A stretch of DNA of 64,000 nucleotides, from NCBI GenBank assembly GCA_002163975.1, contig CP019636.1, positions 3,669,001 through 3,733,000 of the forward strand. The letters run 5' to 3'. The position numbers and the translations under genes were made by a program. Position 1 is the first letter of the stretch. Each line of letters starts with the position of its first letter. Source of the stretch: Nostocales cyanobacterium HT-58-2 (GTDB lineage Bacteria > Cyanobacteriota > Cyanobacteriia > Cyanobacteriales > Nostocaceae). The notes under the pieces are model-generated. The model had not been told where the DNA came from. It worked only from the letters and a program-made list of their open reading frames with translations, and made no database searches. This document shows, piece after piece, positions 8,691 to 17,723 of the stretch.

Positions 8691-8907
8691 AATACCAAAA
8701 AATAAAATATTCAATATTCGTAGGGTGCGTTAACGAAGTAACACACCATCTTTACTCACCGATGAGTATTACAGCTTGATAAATACGCAGACAGAATTTT
8801 TTGTAGAATGCGTCAGCCTTTGAGTACAGCATGGGTTAGGCTTCGCGCTTCCTATCCTACATCTATTCACGTCGAGCTTGATAGATTAGATTTGACAGTA
8901 GCTAATA
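8691..8907. other. Intergenic DNA with dispersed repeat fragments
   Basis: Contains CGTAGGGTGCGTTAACGAAG at about 8720 and a GTAGAATGCGTCAG segment near 8805, both of the GTAGG(G/A)TGCGTTA type common in cyanobacterial intergenic DNA. No gene is seen before gmhB. Confidence 0.4.
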
Positions 8908-9558
8908 ATGATTCCAGCAGTATTTATCGATAAGGACGGGACTCTCATTGAGGATGTACCTTACAATGTTGACCCAACCAAAATTAAGTTATCACCAGGT
9001 GCAATTGAGGGATTGCTCTCCCTGCAAGAAGCTGGGTACAAGTTGATTGTGATTACAAATCAGTCAGGTGTGGCGCATGGTTATTTTCAAGAATCTGCGC
9101 TTTTTGCAGTAGAAGAACGATTGCGTCAACTTTTGGCAGCAGAAGGTGTCTACCTTACTGGTTTTTACTACTGTCCCCATCACCCAGATGGTGTTGTGCC
9201 AGAATTTGCTATCGCTTGTAACTGTCGTAAACCTGCACCAGGTCTCCTTTTGCGTGCTACTAGCGAACACAACATAGATTTGCGTTCATCTTGGTTTGTG
9301 GGTGATATTCTCAATGACGTTGAAGCTGGACTTTGTGTTGGGTGCAAAACGATTTTGCTCGACAATGGCAATGAGACTGAATGGGATCTCTCTCCCATGC
9401 GAACTCCAGGTTTCATTGTTACCGACCTTGTAGAAGCGGCACAGGTGATATTGTCTGTTGACATTGGTATGACATCTCGTCGTCCTCAGACTGTAAATCT
9501 GGGGCTACACAATCAAAGCCTGGCGACTCAGGCTATAAACTCTCAATTTTTTACATAG
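8908..9558 (+). CDS. gmhB: D-glycero-D-manno-heptose 1,7-bisphosphate phosphatase (GmhB-like HAD)
   Basis: HAD-superfamily phosphatase with motif I FIDKDGTLIED at residues 6-16 (catalytic Asp pair), motif II ITNQSG, the zinc-loop Cys/His set in YYCPHHPDG...CNCRKPAPG, and motif III GDILNDVEAG. The CPHHP/CNCRKP loop separates GmhB and HisB-type enzymes from other HADs. GmhB removes the C7 phosphate from heptose 1,7-bisphosphate between the two reactions of HldE. Family length is about 180-190; the extra C-terminal 30 residues are not recognisable. Placement between the GmhA fusion and HldE supports the call over histidinol phosphatase. Confidence 0.88.
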   Translation: MIPAVFIDKDGTLIEDVPYNVDPTKIKLSPGAIEGLLSLQEAGYKLIVITNQSGVAHGYFQESALFAVEERLRQLLAAEGVYLTGFYYCPHHPDGVVPEFAIACNCRKPAPGLLLRATSEHNIDLRSSWFVGDILNDVEAGLCVGCKTILLDNGNETEWDLSPMRTPGFIVTDLVEAAQVILSVDIGMTSRRPQTVNLGLHNQSLATQAINSQFFT

Positions 9559-9728
9559 TCCGTGCAGGTGGACTTAATACAAGATTGCATAAGTCGACAA
9601 CGATATTTGGGACTAGAGCGCTAAAGCGCAACTACGAAACTTAACGCTACGAATTCATGAAAAGGTTGTCCTAAGTATATTTTGCTACAGACTTTAGGCT
9701 GACGGATATGGGATTGAGGAGGACTTTG

Positions 9729-11300
9729 GTGAAACCTGACTTGGTAAAACTATTGGACGCAGTTGCTAATCTAAATGTCATCATCATTGGTGAGGCGATG
9801 CTCGATGGCTATTTAGAAGGATTTAGCGATCGCCTTTGCCCAGAGGCTTCAGCGCCAGTTGTTACCGTAAAAAATCGCTTGTATGTTCCTGGTGGTGCGG
9901 CTAATACTGCTGTGAATATCAGCAGTCTTGGTAGTCGTGTAACATTTTTATCAGTTATTGGAGACGATTGGGAAGGTTCGCAACTACAGCAAGCACTTTT
10001 GGAACGTGGAATTTCTACACAACATATTCTCAAGGTTTCAAATAGACAGACGCTTACCAAGCAGCGAGTAATATCAGCGTCGCAAATACAAGTAAGATTT
10101 GATTCTGGCACCACTGATGCCATTGACACTCAGACCGAGCAAGCGCTCATTGACGAAATAGAGCTTTTATTTCCAGAATCTGATGCCGTCATTATCTCAG
10201 ATTACGGTTATGGAATTTTGACACAAAGGGTGATTCATGCGATCGCGCAACTTCAACAAACCTCTCCCCGCGTTTTAGTCGTTGACTCTAAAAACCTCAC
10301 AGCCTACTGTCACCTTGGCGTGACTGCAGTGAAACCGAACTACGAGCAAGCCGTGCAGTTGCTGACGCTTTTCCCTGCTAGCGAGGCGAGTGAAAGGGGT
10401 TCCCGTGCTGAGCAAATCAAAGCTTACGGGGAAAAGCTTCTTCACCTGACAGGTGCGAAAATTGCCGCCGTCACATTAGATGCTGAAGGTGCAATCATTT
10501 TTGAGCGAGATTCCCCACCTCATCGGACCTACGCCCAACCCACAACCCAATCTCGTACCGCAGGCGCAGGAGATACTTTCACAAGCGCCTTCACCCTTGC
10601 CTTAGCATCTGGTGCAACAACATCACTTGCTGCTGATTTTGCTGCTGCTGCTGCTGCTGTAGTTGTGCGACAAGATGGAACCACTGCTTGTTCTGCGGAA
10701 GAATTACGGGAGTTTCTTTCCCAAGTAGGGGGAGAAATCAATTCAAAATTCAAAATTCAAAATTCAAAATTAGGAGTTTCTTCCTCATCCGCCTCATCTC
10801 CTTCATCTCTTCCCAACAAATACATTGACATCAACCAACTTTGCCTCCTCGTCGCTTCTTACCGCAACGCAGGACAGAAGATTGTTTTCACCAACGGTTG
10901 CTTTGACATCCTCCATGCCGGACACGTTTGTTATCTCAATCATGCTAAAACATTGGGTGACATTCTAGTTATTGGCGTTAATTCTGACGAAAGCATCCGC
11001 CGTCTTAAGGGAAGAACTCGTCCCATCAACTCTCTAGAAGACCGCATCCAAGTTTTAGGTGCACTAAGTTGTGTTGACCATCTCGTTGCTTTTGACAAAG
11101 ACAACCCATGTCACCTAATCCGCTTAGTTCAACCCGATGTCTACGTTAAAGGTGGCGATTACACCAAAGAAACTTTACCAGAAGCACCTCTGGTACAAGA
11201 ATACGGTGGTGTTGTTGAACTTTTGCCCCTCTTAGAAAACCGTTCCACGACTCGTATCATCGAGCGTATCACTAAGGAGTGGAGTGGTGGCAGTTCTTGA
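9729..11300 (+). CDS. hldE: Bifunctional heptose-7-phosphate kinase / heptose-1-phosphate adenylyltransferase
   Basis: HldE (RfaE) has a PfkB/ribokinase-type kinase domain (IIIGEAMLDGY, PGGAANTAVN, and the catalytic RTAGAGDTFTSAF) followed by a cytidylyltransferase-like domain (FTNGCFDILHAGHVCYL, then the RLKG loop). It phosphorylates heptose 7-P at C1 and, after GmhB, adds AMP to give ADP-heptose. An ATG at 9708 opens the frame, but AGGAGG at 9717-9722 lies six bases before GTG at 9729, so GTG is preferred (523 aa). The interdomain linker contains a repeat of AATTCAAAATTC units (10739-10771) translated as KFKIQNSKFKIQNSK. The stop codon lies in the first unit of a downstream heptamer repeat. 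Confidence 0.9.
   Translation: MKPDLVKLLDAVANLNVIIIGEAMLDGYLEGFSDRLCPEASAPVVTVKNRLYVPGGAANTAVNISSLGSRVTFLSVIGDDWEGSQLQQALLERGISTQHILKVSNRQTLTKQRVISASQIQVRFDSGTTDAIDTQTEQALIDEIELLFPESDAVIISDYGYGILTQRVIHAIAQLQQTSPRVLVVDSKNLTAYCHLGVTAVKPNYEQAVQLLTLFPASEASERGSRAEQIKAYGEKLLHLTGAKIAAVTLDAEGAIIFERDSPPHRTYAQPTTQSRTAGAGDTFTSAFTLALASGATTSLAADFAAAAAAVVVRQDGTTACSAEELREFLSQVGGEINSKFKIQNSKLGVSSSSASSPSSLPNKYIDINQLCLLVASYRNAGQKIVFTNGCFDILHAGHVCYLNHAKTLGDILVIGVNSDESIRRLKGRTRPINSLEDRIQVLGALSCVDHLVAFDKDNPCHLIRLVQPDVYVKGGDYTKETLPEAPLVQEYGGVVELLPLLENRSTTRIIERITKEWSGGSS
10739..10771. repeat. ATTCAAAATTC tandem repeat inside hldE linker
   Basis: About three to four units of CAAAATT run in frame through the region joining the kinase and nucleotidyltransferase domains. 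This low-complexity unit is common between genes in Nostocales; here it is translated without breaking the frame. Confidence 0.7.
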
Positions 11301-11352
11301 CTCTTGACCCTTGACTCTTGACTCTTGACTCTTGACCCTTGACCCTTGACCC
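11297..11352. repeat. Heptameric short tandem repeat (TTGACTC/TTGACCC), 8 units
   Basis: Eight adjacent 7-bp units, a mix of TTGACTC and TTGACCC, fill the space between hldE and the next GT9 gene. The first unit supplies the hldE stop codon (TGA at 11298-11300). This is a classic cyanobacterial STRR. It ends eight bases before the downstream ATG, so the repeat also forms the leader of that gene. Confidence 0.9.
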
Positions 11353-11359
11353 TTAACAA

Positions 11360-12466
11360 ATGACTACTTGGAATTCTGCTGAAAACATTCTCTGTATCCG
11401 ACTCGACACGATTGGTGATGTGTTGATGACAACACCAGCAATCCGCGCATTAAAAGCATCGCATTCCAACCGCCGCATTACGCTGCTCACTTCCTCTGCG
11501 GGTGCATCAACTGCATCTCTGGTACCAGAGATTGATGAAGTGATTGTATACGATGCACCTTGGTTAAAAGCAACAGCGCCGCGACTCAATAGCCGTCCTG
11601 AGTACGAAATGGCAGAACACCTGCGGCGTCTTAATTTTGATGGTGCCATTATTTTTACTGTATATAGTCAAAATCCACTGCCTTCAGCATTTCTGTGTTA
11701 TCTAGCAGATATTCCCCTGCGGCTGGGTCATTGTCATGAAAATCCTTACCAACTCCTAACGGACTGGGTAAAAGACCCAGAACCAGAACATTTTGTGCGT
11801 CATGAGGTACGTCGTCAATTAGACTTAGTTGCCACAATTGGCTGCCACATAGATGACGAAAGAATGTCCCTACGTGTCCCAGAAAAATCTCTAGTGACTG
11901 TTAAGGAGATTCTTCAACAACTCGGCATTGCTCAGCAACGTCCTTGGGTGGTGATTCATCCCGGTGCAACGGCTTCCTCACGGCGCTATCCACCTGAGAA
12001 ATTTGCTCTTGTCGCCCGCAGCTTAGTACAGGATATGGGCATTCAGGTCATTTTTACAGGAACCGAACCAGAACGGGAATTGGTTATGGGAATTCAAACG
12101 GCAACGGGTGTTCTGTCTCATTCTCTTGTCGGGTGCCTTAACCTGAGTGAACTCTCAGCACTCTTGTCACTTGCTCCTCTGCTTATTTCTAACAATACTG
12201 GTCCGGTTCATATTGCTGCAGCTGTTGGTACGCCAGTTGTCGATTTGTACGCTCTGACTAATCCTCAGCACACTCCTTGGGGTGTTCCTAACCGAGTACT
12301 GTTCCACGATGTTCCCTGCAAAAACTGCTACAAGAGTATCTGTCCTGAAGGACACCAAAATTGTCTGCAACTGGTGACACCAGAGTCTGTAGTTTATGCT
12401 ACTTGTGAGTTGCTTAATTCTACGCCCGTTGTCTCTACTTCCTTGACCAATGTCATCGCTATCTAA
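11360..12466 (+). CDS. Glycosyltransferase family 9 (heptosyltransferase-type), 368 aa
   Basis: Complete GT9: ENILCIRLDTIGDVLMTTPA at the N-terminus, HPGATASSRRYPPEKFALVA, IFTGTEPERELV and SNNTGPVHIAAAVGTPVVDL in the donor domain, and a Cys-rich tail segment CKNCYKSICPEGHQNCLQLV of a type found in several bacterial GT9 proteins. It follows hldE at 60 bp, separated only by the heptamer repeat, so it is probably cotranscribed. The role is likely transfer of ADP-heptose made by the adjacent enzymes; the acceptor is unknown. Confidence 0.88.
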   Translation: MTTWNSAENILCIRLDTIGDVLMTTPAIRALKASHSNRRITLLTSSAGASTASLVPEIDEVIVYDAPWLKATAPRLNSRPEYEMAEHLRRLNFDGAIIFTVYSQNPLPSAFLCYLADIPLRLGHCHENPYQLLTDWVKDPEPEHFVRHEVRRQLDLVATIGCHIDDERMSLRVPEKSLVTVKEILQQLGIAQQRPWVVIHPGATASSRRYPPEKFALVARSLVQDMGIQVIFTGTEPERELVMGIQTATGVLSHSLVGCLNLSELSALLSLAPLLISNNTGPVHIAAAVGTPVVDLYALTNPQHTPWGVPNRVLFHDVPCKNCYKSICPEGHQNCLQLVTPESVVYATCELLNSTPVVSTSLTNVIAI

Positions 12467-12546
12467 GACTAATGAACTCACCTATCCGACTCTTACCAGA
12501 AAATGCTTTTTTAGAGTGAATTGCTATTAAGCGCTTGTATCTCGGC

Positions 12547-12915
12547 TTAACGCCAAGTTCCTTTTTCTTGAAGCACCAGTTTTTTCCCTTGATAGATTTG
12601 TAGCGCACCATCTTCTGTCACTTGGTAGAGATAATTTGCGTTCCGAAACTGGTATCCGATGAATCGGCAAGGTGTGACACCATCTGCGCAAGTTGTATGA
12701 ATTGTTTTGCCAGTTAGACGAATGGAGTCTCCTGTTCTTACATTTGTGCCATTGTATATAACATTATTGCAACTGACAGATCCTTCAGGGCATTTCCTTG
12801 TAATTGTAATGTTGAAATTCGTGGTTGTTAGAGTTTCCGCAAGAGCTGCTTGACACCATAAAAGAGCCATCATTGGCAGCATAAAACCTAAAGCGTATTT
12901 TTTGTAGTTCAGCAT
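12547..12915 (-). CDS. Small secreted cysteine-containing protein
   Basis: The mature part holds paired cysteines (KCPEGSVSC, CADGVTPC) and beta-like segments ending YQGKKLVLQEKGTW. The N-terminus MLNYKKYALGFMLPMMALLWCQAALA has a basic start, hydrophobic core and AxA cleavage site, i.e. a Sec signal peptide. The frame opens at 12981, but ATG at 12915 is preferred because a GAGG lies six bases before it and the signal peptide then has normal length. The protein is transcribed against the glycan block. I do not recognise the family; disulfide bonds and export to the periplasm or outside are inferred. Confidence 0.65.
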   Translation of the reverse strand: MLNYKKYALGFMLPMMALLWCQAALAETLTTTNFNITITRKCPEGSVSCNNVIYNGTNVRTGDSIRLTGKTIHTTCADGVTPCRFIGYQFRNANYLYQVTEDGALQIYQGKKLVLQEKGTWR

Positions 12916-13061
12916 TTTATACCTCATTTTGAATTTGCTTCTTGTTCTAAAAAAATAAATGTATTGGTTAAGAACAACCAATTTTTTGATAATGCTTACT
13001 ACACCTTATGTAAATACTATTACGGACAATTACACATATACACTTGTTCAGCGATCGCCAC

Positions 13062-13868
13062 ATGACTATCGATATTCTGATTCCTACCTATCATCGCCCA
13101 GCTGCTTTGGCTGTCACCTTGACTAGCCTAATAGCTCAAACTTACCGTGACTTTCGCATCGTTATTTCCGACCAAACTGAGGATAGCAATCCAGTGGAGA
13201 GTGGGGAGGTGCAGGCGATACTGCGCGTGCTTCGCGCTCATGATCATGTGGTGGAAGTCCACAAACACTTGCCACGGCGAGGAATTGCAGAACAACGGCA
13301 GTTTTTGTTAGAGCAAGTCACTGCTCCTTATGCCCTTTTCCTTGATGATGACTTGATTTTAGAATCTTTCGTAGTTGGAAATATGCTCGCTGCGATAAAA
13401 GAAGAACGCTGTGGGTTTGTTGGCAGCGCAGTGATCGGACTGAGTTTTATTGATAATGTCCGCCCCCATGAGCAAAAAATTGAATTTTGGGATGGTTCGG
13501 TTCAGCCAGAAATTGTCAAACCTGATACACCACAATGGGAGCGCTGGCGTTTGCATAATGCTGCTAATCTTTATCATGTCCAGAAAAACTTAGAGCTTAC
13601 TGAGCGACAGCAACGCAAATACCGGATCGCTTGGGTAGGTGGTTGTGTTATGTATGACACAGCCAAACTTCGCAGCATCGGTGGTTACTCATTCTGGCAG
13701 CAGCTGCCCTCAGAACACTGTGGTGAGGATGTTTTGGTGCAACTGCGGTTAATGGAACTGTATGGCGGTTGTGGAATTATTCCTTCTGGTGTGTATCACC
13801 AAGAGTTACCAACCACGATAGTTGACCGTAGTTATCCTGCGGATAAATACGTAGTTAATTTTCAATAG
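13062..13868 (+). CDS. Glycosyltransferase family 2, 268 aa
   Basis: GT-A fold transferase: DILIPTYHRPAALAVTLTSL at the N-terminus, a DDD metal-binding motif in LFLDDDLILE, and a C-terminal HCGEDVLVQLRLMELYG segment with the acid pair expected of the catalytic base region. The frame is open from 13044 but ATG at 13062 gives the canonical start right before TIDILIPTY. A GCGATCGC precedes it. It probably adds a sugar to the same glycan as the neighbouring GT9 and GT4 enzymes. No membrane segment is visible, so it is cytosolic or peripheral. Confidence 0.82.
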   Translation: MTIDILIPTYHRPAALAVTLTSLIAQTYRDFRIVISDQTEDSNPVESGEVQAILRVLRAHDHVVEVHKHLPRRGIAEQRQFLLEQVTAPYALFLDDDLILESFVVGNMLAAIKEERCGFVGSAVIGLSFIDNVRPHEQKIEFWDGSVQPEIVKPDTPQWERWRLHNAANLYHVQKNLELTERQQRKYRIAWVGGCVMYDTAKLRSIGGYSFWQQLPSEHCGEDVLVQLRLMELYGGCGIIPSGVYHQELPTTIVDRSYPADKYVVNFQ

Positions 13869-13894
13869 TATTGTTAGATAAATAACCAATTAAT

Positions 13895-14932
13895 ATGCAT
13901 AAAATTCTGTTTGTTGAGCTACTGGGTGGAATTGGCGATGTTTTCATTGCGTTGAGTGCAATTCATGCGTTGGCGCGAACCCATCCAGCAACTGAACTGA
14001 CAGTTTTAACTTTTCCACCTGGGGGTGAACTGCTTAAAAGCGACCCTTTGATTCAGCGGGTTGTCTATGCTGAATATGACAAGGCAAAACAAGCGGTTGT
14101 TGAGTTACTATCTGGTGAAACTTTTGATTTGATTGTCTCAGATACAAATTACGACGATATTGATAAAGTTCTTCAAAATAGTGGTGCGTCGCGGGTAGTG
14201 ACGAATTTGTGGCGACAACCTCCACCAGATGAATTGGTGGGCGATCGCTTTGTCAACATCCTGTTAGCAGAAGGTTTCATCAATCCGGATGTTATTAAAC
14301 CTGCACAACTCTATCTCACCCAAGATGAAGTAAATAGAGCACAAAAGTTATTTGATGATGTCCGCCGTCCTTTGATATTTTTATGTCCAGATGCAGGGAT
14401 GGCAATTAAGCGCTGGTCTGAGGTAAATTTTATAACTTTAGGTCAAATTTTGCAGCAGCGTTGGGGTGCGACTGTAATTATCCCTGTTGGTTCTGATGCA
14501 AAACAGGCGGAAAGTATTGCTTTTGAGATTGGTGGCGACGCAAGAATTTTGACCCGTGGACAGTTGCGAGATTTGGCAGCTGCTTTGGCATATGCTGATT
14601 TGGTGATTGCGGCTGACACTGGTCCAGCACGGATAGCGGCAGCTTTGAATGTGTTAACTATAACTTTGTTTGGTCCTTCTTGGCACGGACGTTATGGTCA
14701 ACCGTCACCTCATGTCAACTTGCAAGGATACCCAGAGTGCCCTGAGCGTAATGTCAGTAATTTTACAGTCCAACGGTGTTGGTACGGTGGAGTATGTCCG
14801 TTGGATAAGGGTTGGCAAAGCTGTATGGACGGGATTTCGGTTGATGAGGTATTGGGGGTTGTGGAGGGTTTTTTGAATAAACCGCAAAGGCGCAAAGGAC
14901 AAGAAAGAAGAGAGAGGGAGGTTTTTAGTTAG
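13895..14932 (+). CDS. Glycosyltransferase family 9, 345 aa
   Basis: GT9 with N-terminal ILFVELLGGIGDVFIALSAI, donor-domain CPDAGMAIKRWSEVNFITLG, VIIPVGSDAKQAE and ADTGPARIAAALNVLTITLFG, plus a Cys-rich tail (YPECPERN, QRCWYGGVCPLDKGWQSCMD). It starts 26 bp after the GT2 gene. Its last residues (NKPQRRKGQERREREVFS) are encoded by the dispersed repeat-like DNA CCGCAAAGGCGCAAAGGAC, so the original C-terminus was probably shorter. Family membership is firm; sugar specificity is inferred from context. Confidence 0.85.
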   Translation: MHKILFVELLGGIGDVFIALSAIHALARTHPATELTVLTFPPGGELLKSDPLIQRVVYAEYDKAKQAVVELLSGETFDLIVSDTNYDDIDKVLQNSGASRVVTNLWRQPPPDELVGDRFVNILLAEGFINPDVIKPAQLYLTQDEVNRAQKLFDDVRRPLIFLCPDAGMAIKRWSEVNFITLGQILQQRWGATVIIPVGSDAKQAESIAFEIGGDARILTRGQLRDLAAALAYADLVIAADTGPARIAAALNVLTITLFGPSWHGRYGQPSPHVNLQGYPECPERNVSNFTVQRCWYGGVCPLDKGWQSCMDGISVDEVLGVVEGFLNKPQRRKGQERREREVFS

Positions 14933-14936
14933 GAAG

Positions 14937-16064
14937 ATGAAGTTGATGCTAAATCCAAAATCTAATATCCAAAATCCAAAGTTGCATGGGTTACGTAACA
15001 TTTTGGTGATGCGGCTGGACAATATTGGTGATGTGATTATGACGAGTCCAGCTTTGCGGGCAATTAAGGAGAATTTACCGGAGTGTAGTTTAACATTGAT
15101 GGCAAGTCCGGGTGGGGCACAGGCGGCGGAGTTATTACCTTGGGTAGATGCGGTTTTGCCATGGCGTGTCGTTTGGCAAGATTTGGGTAAGTTGGATTTT
15201 GATCCAGCGCGGGAGTGGGAATTAGTGAGGAGGCTGCAAGCGGGTAAGTTTGATGCGGCGATTATTTTCACCAGTTTTAGTCAGAGTCCTCATCCGGCAG
15301 GGTTTTTATGTTATTTGGCGGGTATTCCATTGCGGGTTGGTGAGTCTAAGGAAGCAGGAAATGGTGTACTGACGCTGGAGGTACCATCTGCACCAGATGA
15401 GATTCATCAAGTTGAACGCAACTTAAGATTAATAGAAGCCGCTGGGTTTGAGGTACGCGATCGCAGTCTTTGCATTCACATCCCTGAAACTACACAACAA
15501 GAAGCTTTATCTCTGTTATTAGAAAGTGAGTATTGGGAAAAAGGGTTAAGGAATCAGAAGGAGAAATTACTCCCTCATCCCCGGTATCTCTTATTAAATC
15601 CTTGGACGAGTTGTCAATCACGCAATTATGACTCTCAACGCTTTGCTATTGCTGCACGTCAGTTAGCAGAAGTGACACAAATGCCTGTGGTGGTCACTGG
15701 TGTGGAGAAAGACCGTCCCAAAAGCCCAGCATTATTTGCAACATTGGGTGAGTACGCAATTGACCTGGTTGGAAAAACAACTTTGTCTCAACTTGCTGCA
15801 CTCATTGCCAATGCAAAACTTGTGCTTACCAACAACACCTCAACAATGCACATAGCTGACGCAACACGCACACCTACTGTTGTCATGTTTGCAGGAACTG
15901 AACTTGAGTGCCAATGGGAACCACGTAATGGGACTTCCCGCTTACTCCGCCGTCCTACGACCTGTAGTCCTTGCTACGCCTTTACTTGTCCCTACAATTT
16001 GGAATGTTTGGATATCTCACTAGAGAAGGTAGTTGCTGCTGGTTTGGAACTGCTTAATAAGTAA
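14937..16064 (+). CDS. Glycosyltransferase family 9, 375 aa
   Basis: GT9: NILVMRLDNIGDVIMTSPAL, FDAAIIFTSFSQSPHPAGFL, LLNPWTSCQSRNYDSQRFAI, VVVTGVEKDR, TNNTSTMHIADATRTPTVVM and a Cys-bearing tail (CSPCYAFTCPYNLEC). The N-terminus carries an odd leader (MKLMLNPKSNIQNPKLHG) encoded by AAATCCAAAATC repeat DNA, so the original start may have been lost or lie further in. It begins four bases after the previous stop, which indicates one operon. Most similar within the window to the GT9 at 11360, including the FTxxSQxPxPxxFLCYLA segment. Confidence 0.85.
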   Translation: MKLMLNPKSNIQNPKLHGLRNILVMRLDNIGDVIMTSPALRAIKENLPECSLTLMASPGGAQAAELLPWVDAVLPWRVVWQDLGKLDFDPAREWELVRRLQAGKFDAAIIFTSFSQSPHPAGFLCYLAGIPLRVGESKEAGNGVLTLEVPSAPDEIHQVERNLRLIEAAGFEVRDRSLCIHIPETTQQEALSLLLESEYWEKGLRNQKEKLLPHPRYLLLNPWTSCQSRNYDSQRFAIAARQLAEVTQMPVVVTGVEKDRPKSPALFATLGEYAIDLVGKTTLSQLAALIANAKLVLTNNTSTMHIADATRTPTVVMFAGTELECQWEPRNGTSRLLRRPTTCSPCYAFTCPYNLECLDISLEKVVAAGLELLNK

Positions 16065-16147
16065 TAGCTGAATGGTACTAATTTTCTCTTTTTACTTAAG
16101 AATTAAATAGCTTGCTTCTTATATTAATAATATTCAAGTTATAACTA

Positions 16148-17395
16148 ATGACTATTACTATTGCCATCATTGCTGGTACTTACAAACCTCAACACTGTGG
16201 TGTCGCTCATTACACTGCTTGTTTGCGAGATGCTTTGAAAAAGTACAGCATTCAATCTCTTGTTCTTACTACCCATACAGCTGCTACAGAAGTTAATGAC
16301 CCCAGCGTGAAAGGTGTAGTCAAAGATTGGCGATTTGCCGATTTAATATCTTTGGTACAAGCAATACATAGCATAAATGCTGATATTTTACATATCCAAC
16401 ATGCAGCAGGCACTTACGGTTTTGAGCGTACTATCTTTTTGTTACCACTACTTCTTAAAGTTACAGGATATCGCCAACCAATTGTCACGACTGTGCATGA
16501 ATATGGTTGGTGGGAATGGCAACCTAAAGGTGTTCCACCACAATTCGTAGAATGGCTGAAAATGTGGGGACAAGAGCGTGGCTGGTGGGATAGAGAAGAT
16601 GGATTTTTACTCACTTTAAGCGATGCATTAATAACAACAAATGCGGAATCAGAAGAAGTTATTTATCAACGCTTACCCCAATTCATTAACTGCACATCAC
16701 GTATTCCCATTGCTGCTAATGTCGATGTTACTCCCATCGACCAAAATACAGCAAGACAACAATTGCGTCAAAAATATCGCTTTGCTCCAGATACTACCAT
16801 CATCGCTTTTTTTGGTTTTCTCCACCCAGTCAAAGGGATAGAAACACTTCTACCAGCATTCAAAAAAGTGCAAACAACTCATCCACAAGTGCGATTGTTA
16901 CTAATTGGAGGTGTGGAAAGTCTTGCTTTAAGAGGAGAAGAAGCAAAACGTTACTGGAACAAACTTCACACACTTGTAGCTGAACTGAACTTGAGTGAAA
17001 TCGTGCATCTGACTGGCTATCTAGATGCTGAAACCAGCTCAAAATATCTTTTAGCGTGTGATATTGGAGTGCTGCCTTTCAATCACGGAATGACTATGAA
17101 AAGCGGTTCACTTCTGACTTTATTAGCTCATGGTTTGCCAGTCATCGCCACTCAACATTCCACGCCTCTACCTTATGGACATCCAGTACAGTTAGTTCCT
17201 CCTCGCAATATAGACTCTTTAGCAGATGCACTTTGCCAGCTCATAAACGATCCTGATAAAAGGAACTCTCTAAGTCATACTGGTCGTGCTTTTGTTGAAG
17301 ACTATACTTGGTCTAATATTGCGCGATCGCACCTCGGCATCTACCAAAAACTCCTCACCTCTGCTTGTTGTATGGTTAGTGAAAAAAATCCCTGA
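16148..17395 (+). CDS. Glycosyltransferase family 4, 415 aa
   Basis: GT-B transferase. The N-terminal part has GTYKPQHCGVAHYTACLRDA, the glycine/histidine loop of GT4 enzymes; the C-terminal part has IIAFFGFLHPVKGIETLLPA, VRLLLIGGVES and the nucleotide-sugar site around LPFNHGMTMKSGSLLTLLAHGLPVIA. The usual E-x7-E motif is replaced by a MKSGS-type loop, a variation seen in some GT4 members. Start ATG at 16148 follows a 83-bp gap. The gene ends the intact part of the glycan block. Confidence 0.82.
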   Translation: MTITIAIIAGTYKPQHCGVAHYTACLRDALKKYSIQSLVLTTHTAATEVNDPSVKGVVKDWRFADLISLVQAIHSINADILHIQHAAGTYGFERTIFLLPLLLKVTGYRQPIVTTVHEYGWWEWQPKGVPPQFVEWLKMWGQERGWWDREDGFLLTLSDALITTNAESEEVIYQRLPQFINCTSRIPIAANVDVTPIDQNTARQQLRQKYRFAPDTTIIAFFGFLHPVKGIETLLPAFKKVQTTHPQVRLLLIGGVESLALRGEEAKRYWNKLHTLVAELNLSEIVHLTGYLDAETSSKYLLACDIGVLPFNHGMTMKSGSLLTLLAHGLPVIATQHSTPLPYGHPVQLVPPRNIDSLADALCQLINDPDKRNSLSHTGRAFVEDYTWSNIARSHLGIYQKLLTSACCMVSEKNP

Positions 17396-17673
17396 TGCTA
17401 CTCGACAATATAAAAATGTAAAAAAAATAGCGGTACTCCGTGCCAACCCTCTTGGTGATTTTATCTGTGCTCTGCCAGTGTTACAAGCCCTACGCCAAAC
17501 CTACCCTGAAGGCGTTGGCGGGGTGTGGAGAAATTTGCTACGGTGGGAGATGCTTTAGCTAATGCTGGTGCTAATGTTGTGGTGACTGGTACAAAGTCGG
17601 AGCGATTGTCCCCGTGAAAGAAGTTGTGAATTCTGCCCTTGAGTTACTTGCAGCCGCATCTATTACAGACTGA
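17379..17673 (+). pseudogene. Degraded GT9 glycosyltransferase remnant
   Basis: From GTG 17379 the frame reads VKKIPDATRQYKNVKKIAVLRANPLGDFICALPVLQALRQTYPEG, a typical GT9 N-terminus. It then jumps, in another frame, to EKFATVGDALANAGANVVVTGTKSER, typical of the GT9 central region, and finally to VKEVVNSALELLAAASITD followed by TGA at 17671, typical of a C-terminal helix. About 700 bp of coding sequence is missing between these pieces. The GT4 stop at 17395 overlaps the remnant's start, as in an operon. This is the sixth GT9 trace in the block. Confidence 0.75.
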
Positions 17674-17723
17674 TACTGATGATTTTTACCCCAAGGGCGT
17701 TACATCAACACGTACACAATCTT

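Noticed and set aside
8389..8698. Heptapeptide-repeat ORFs on both strands across the 21-bp array
   Set aside because: They arise because the unit is a multiple of three. No start signal, no folded domain; several frames are equally open.
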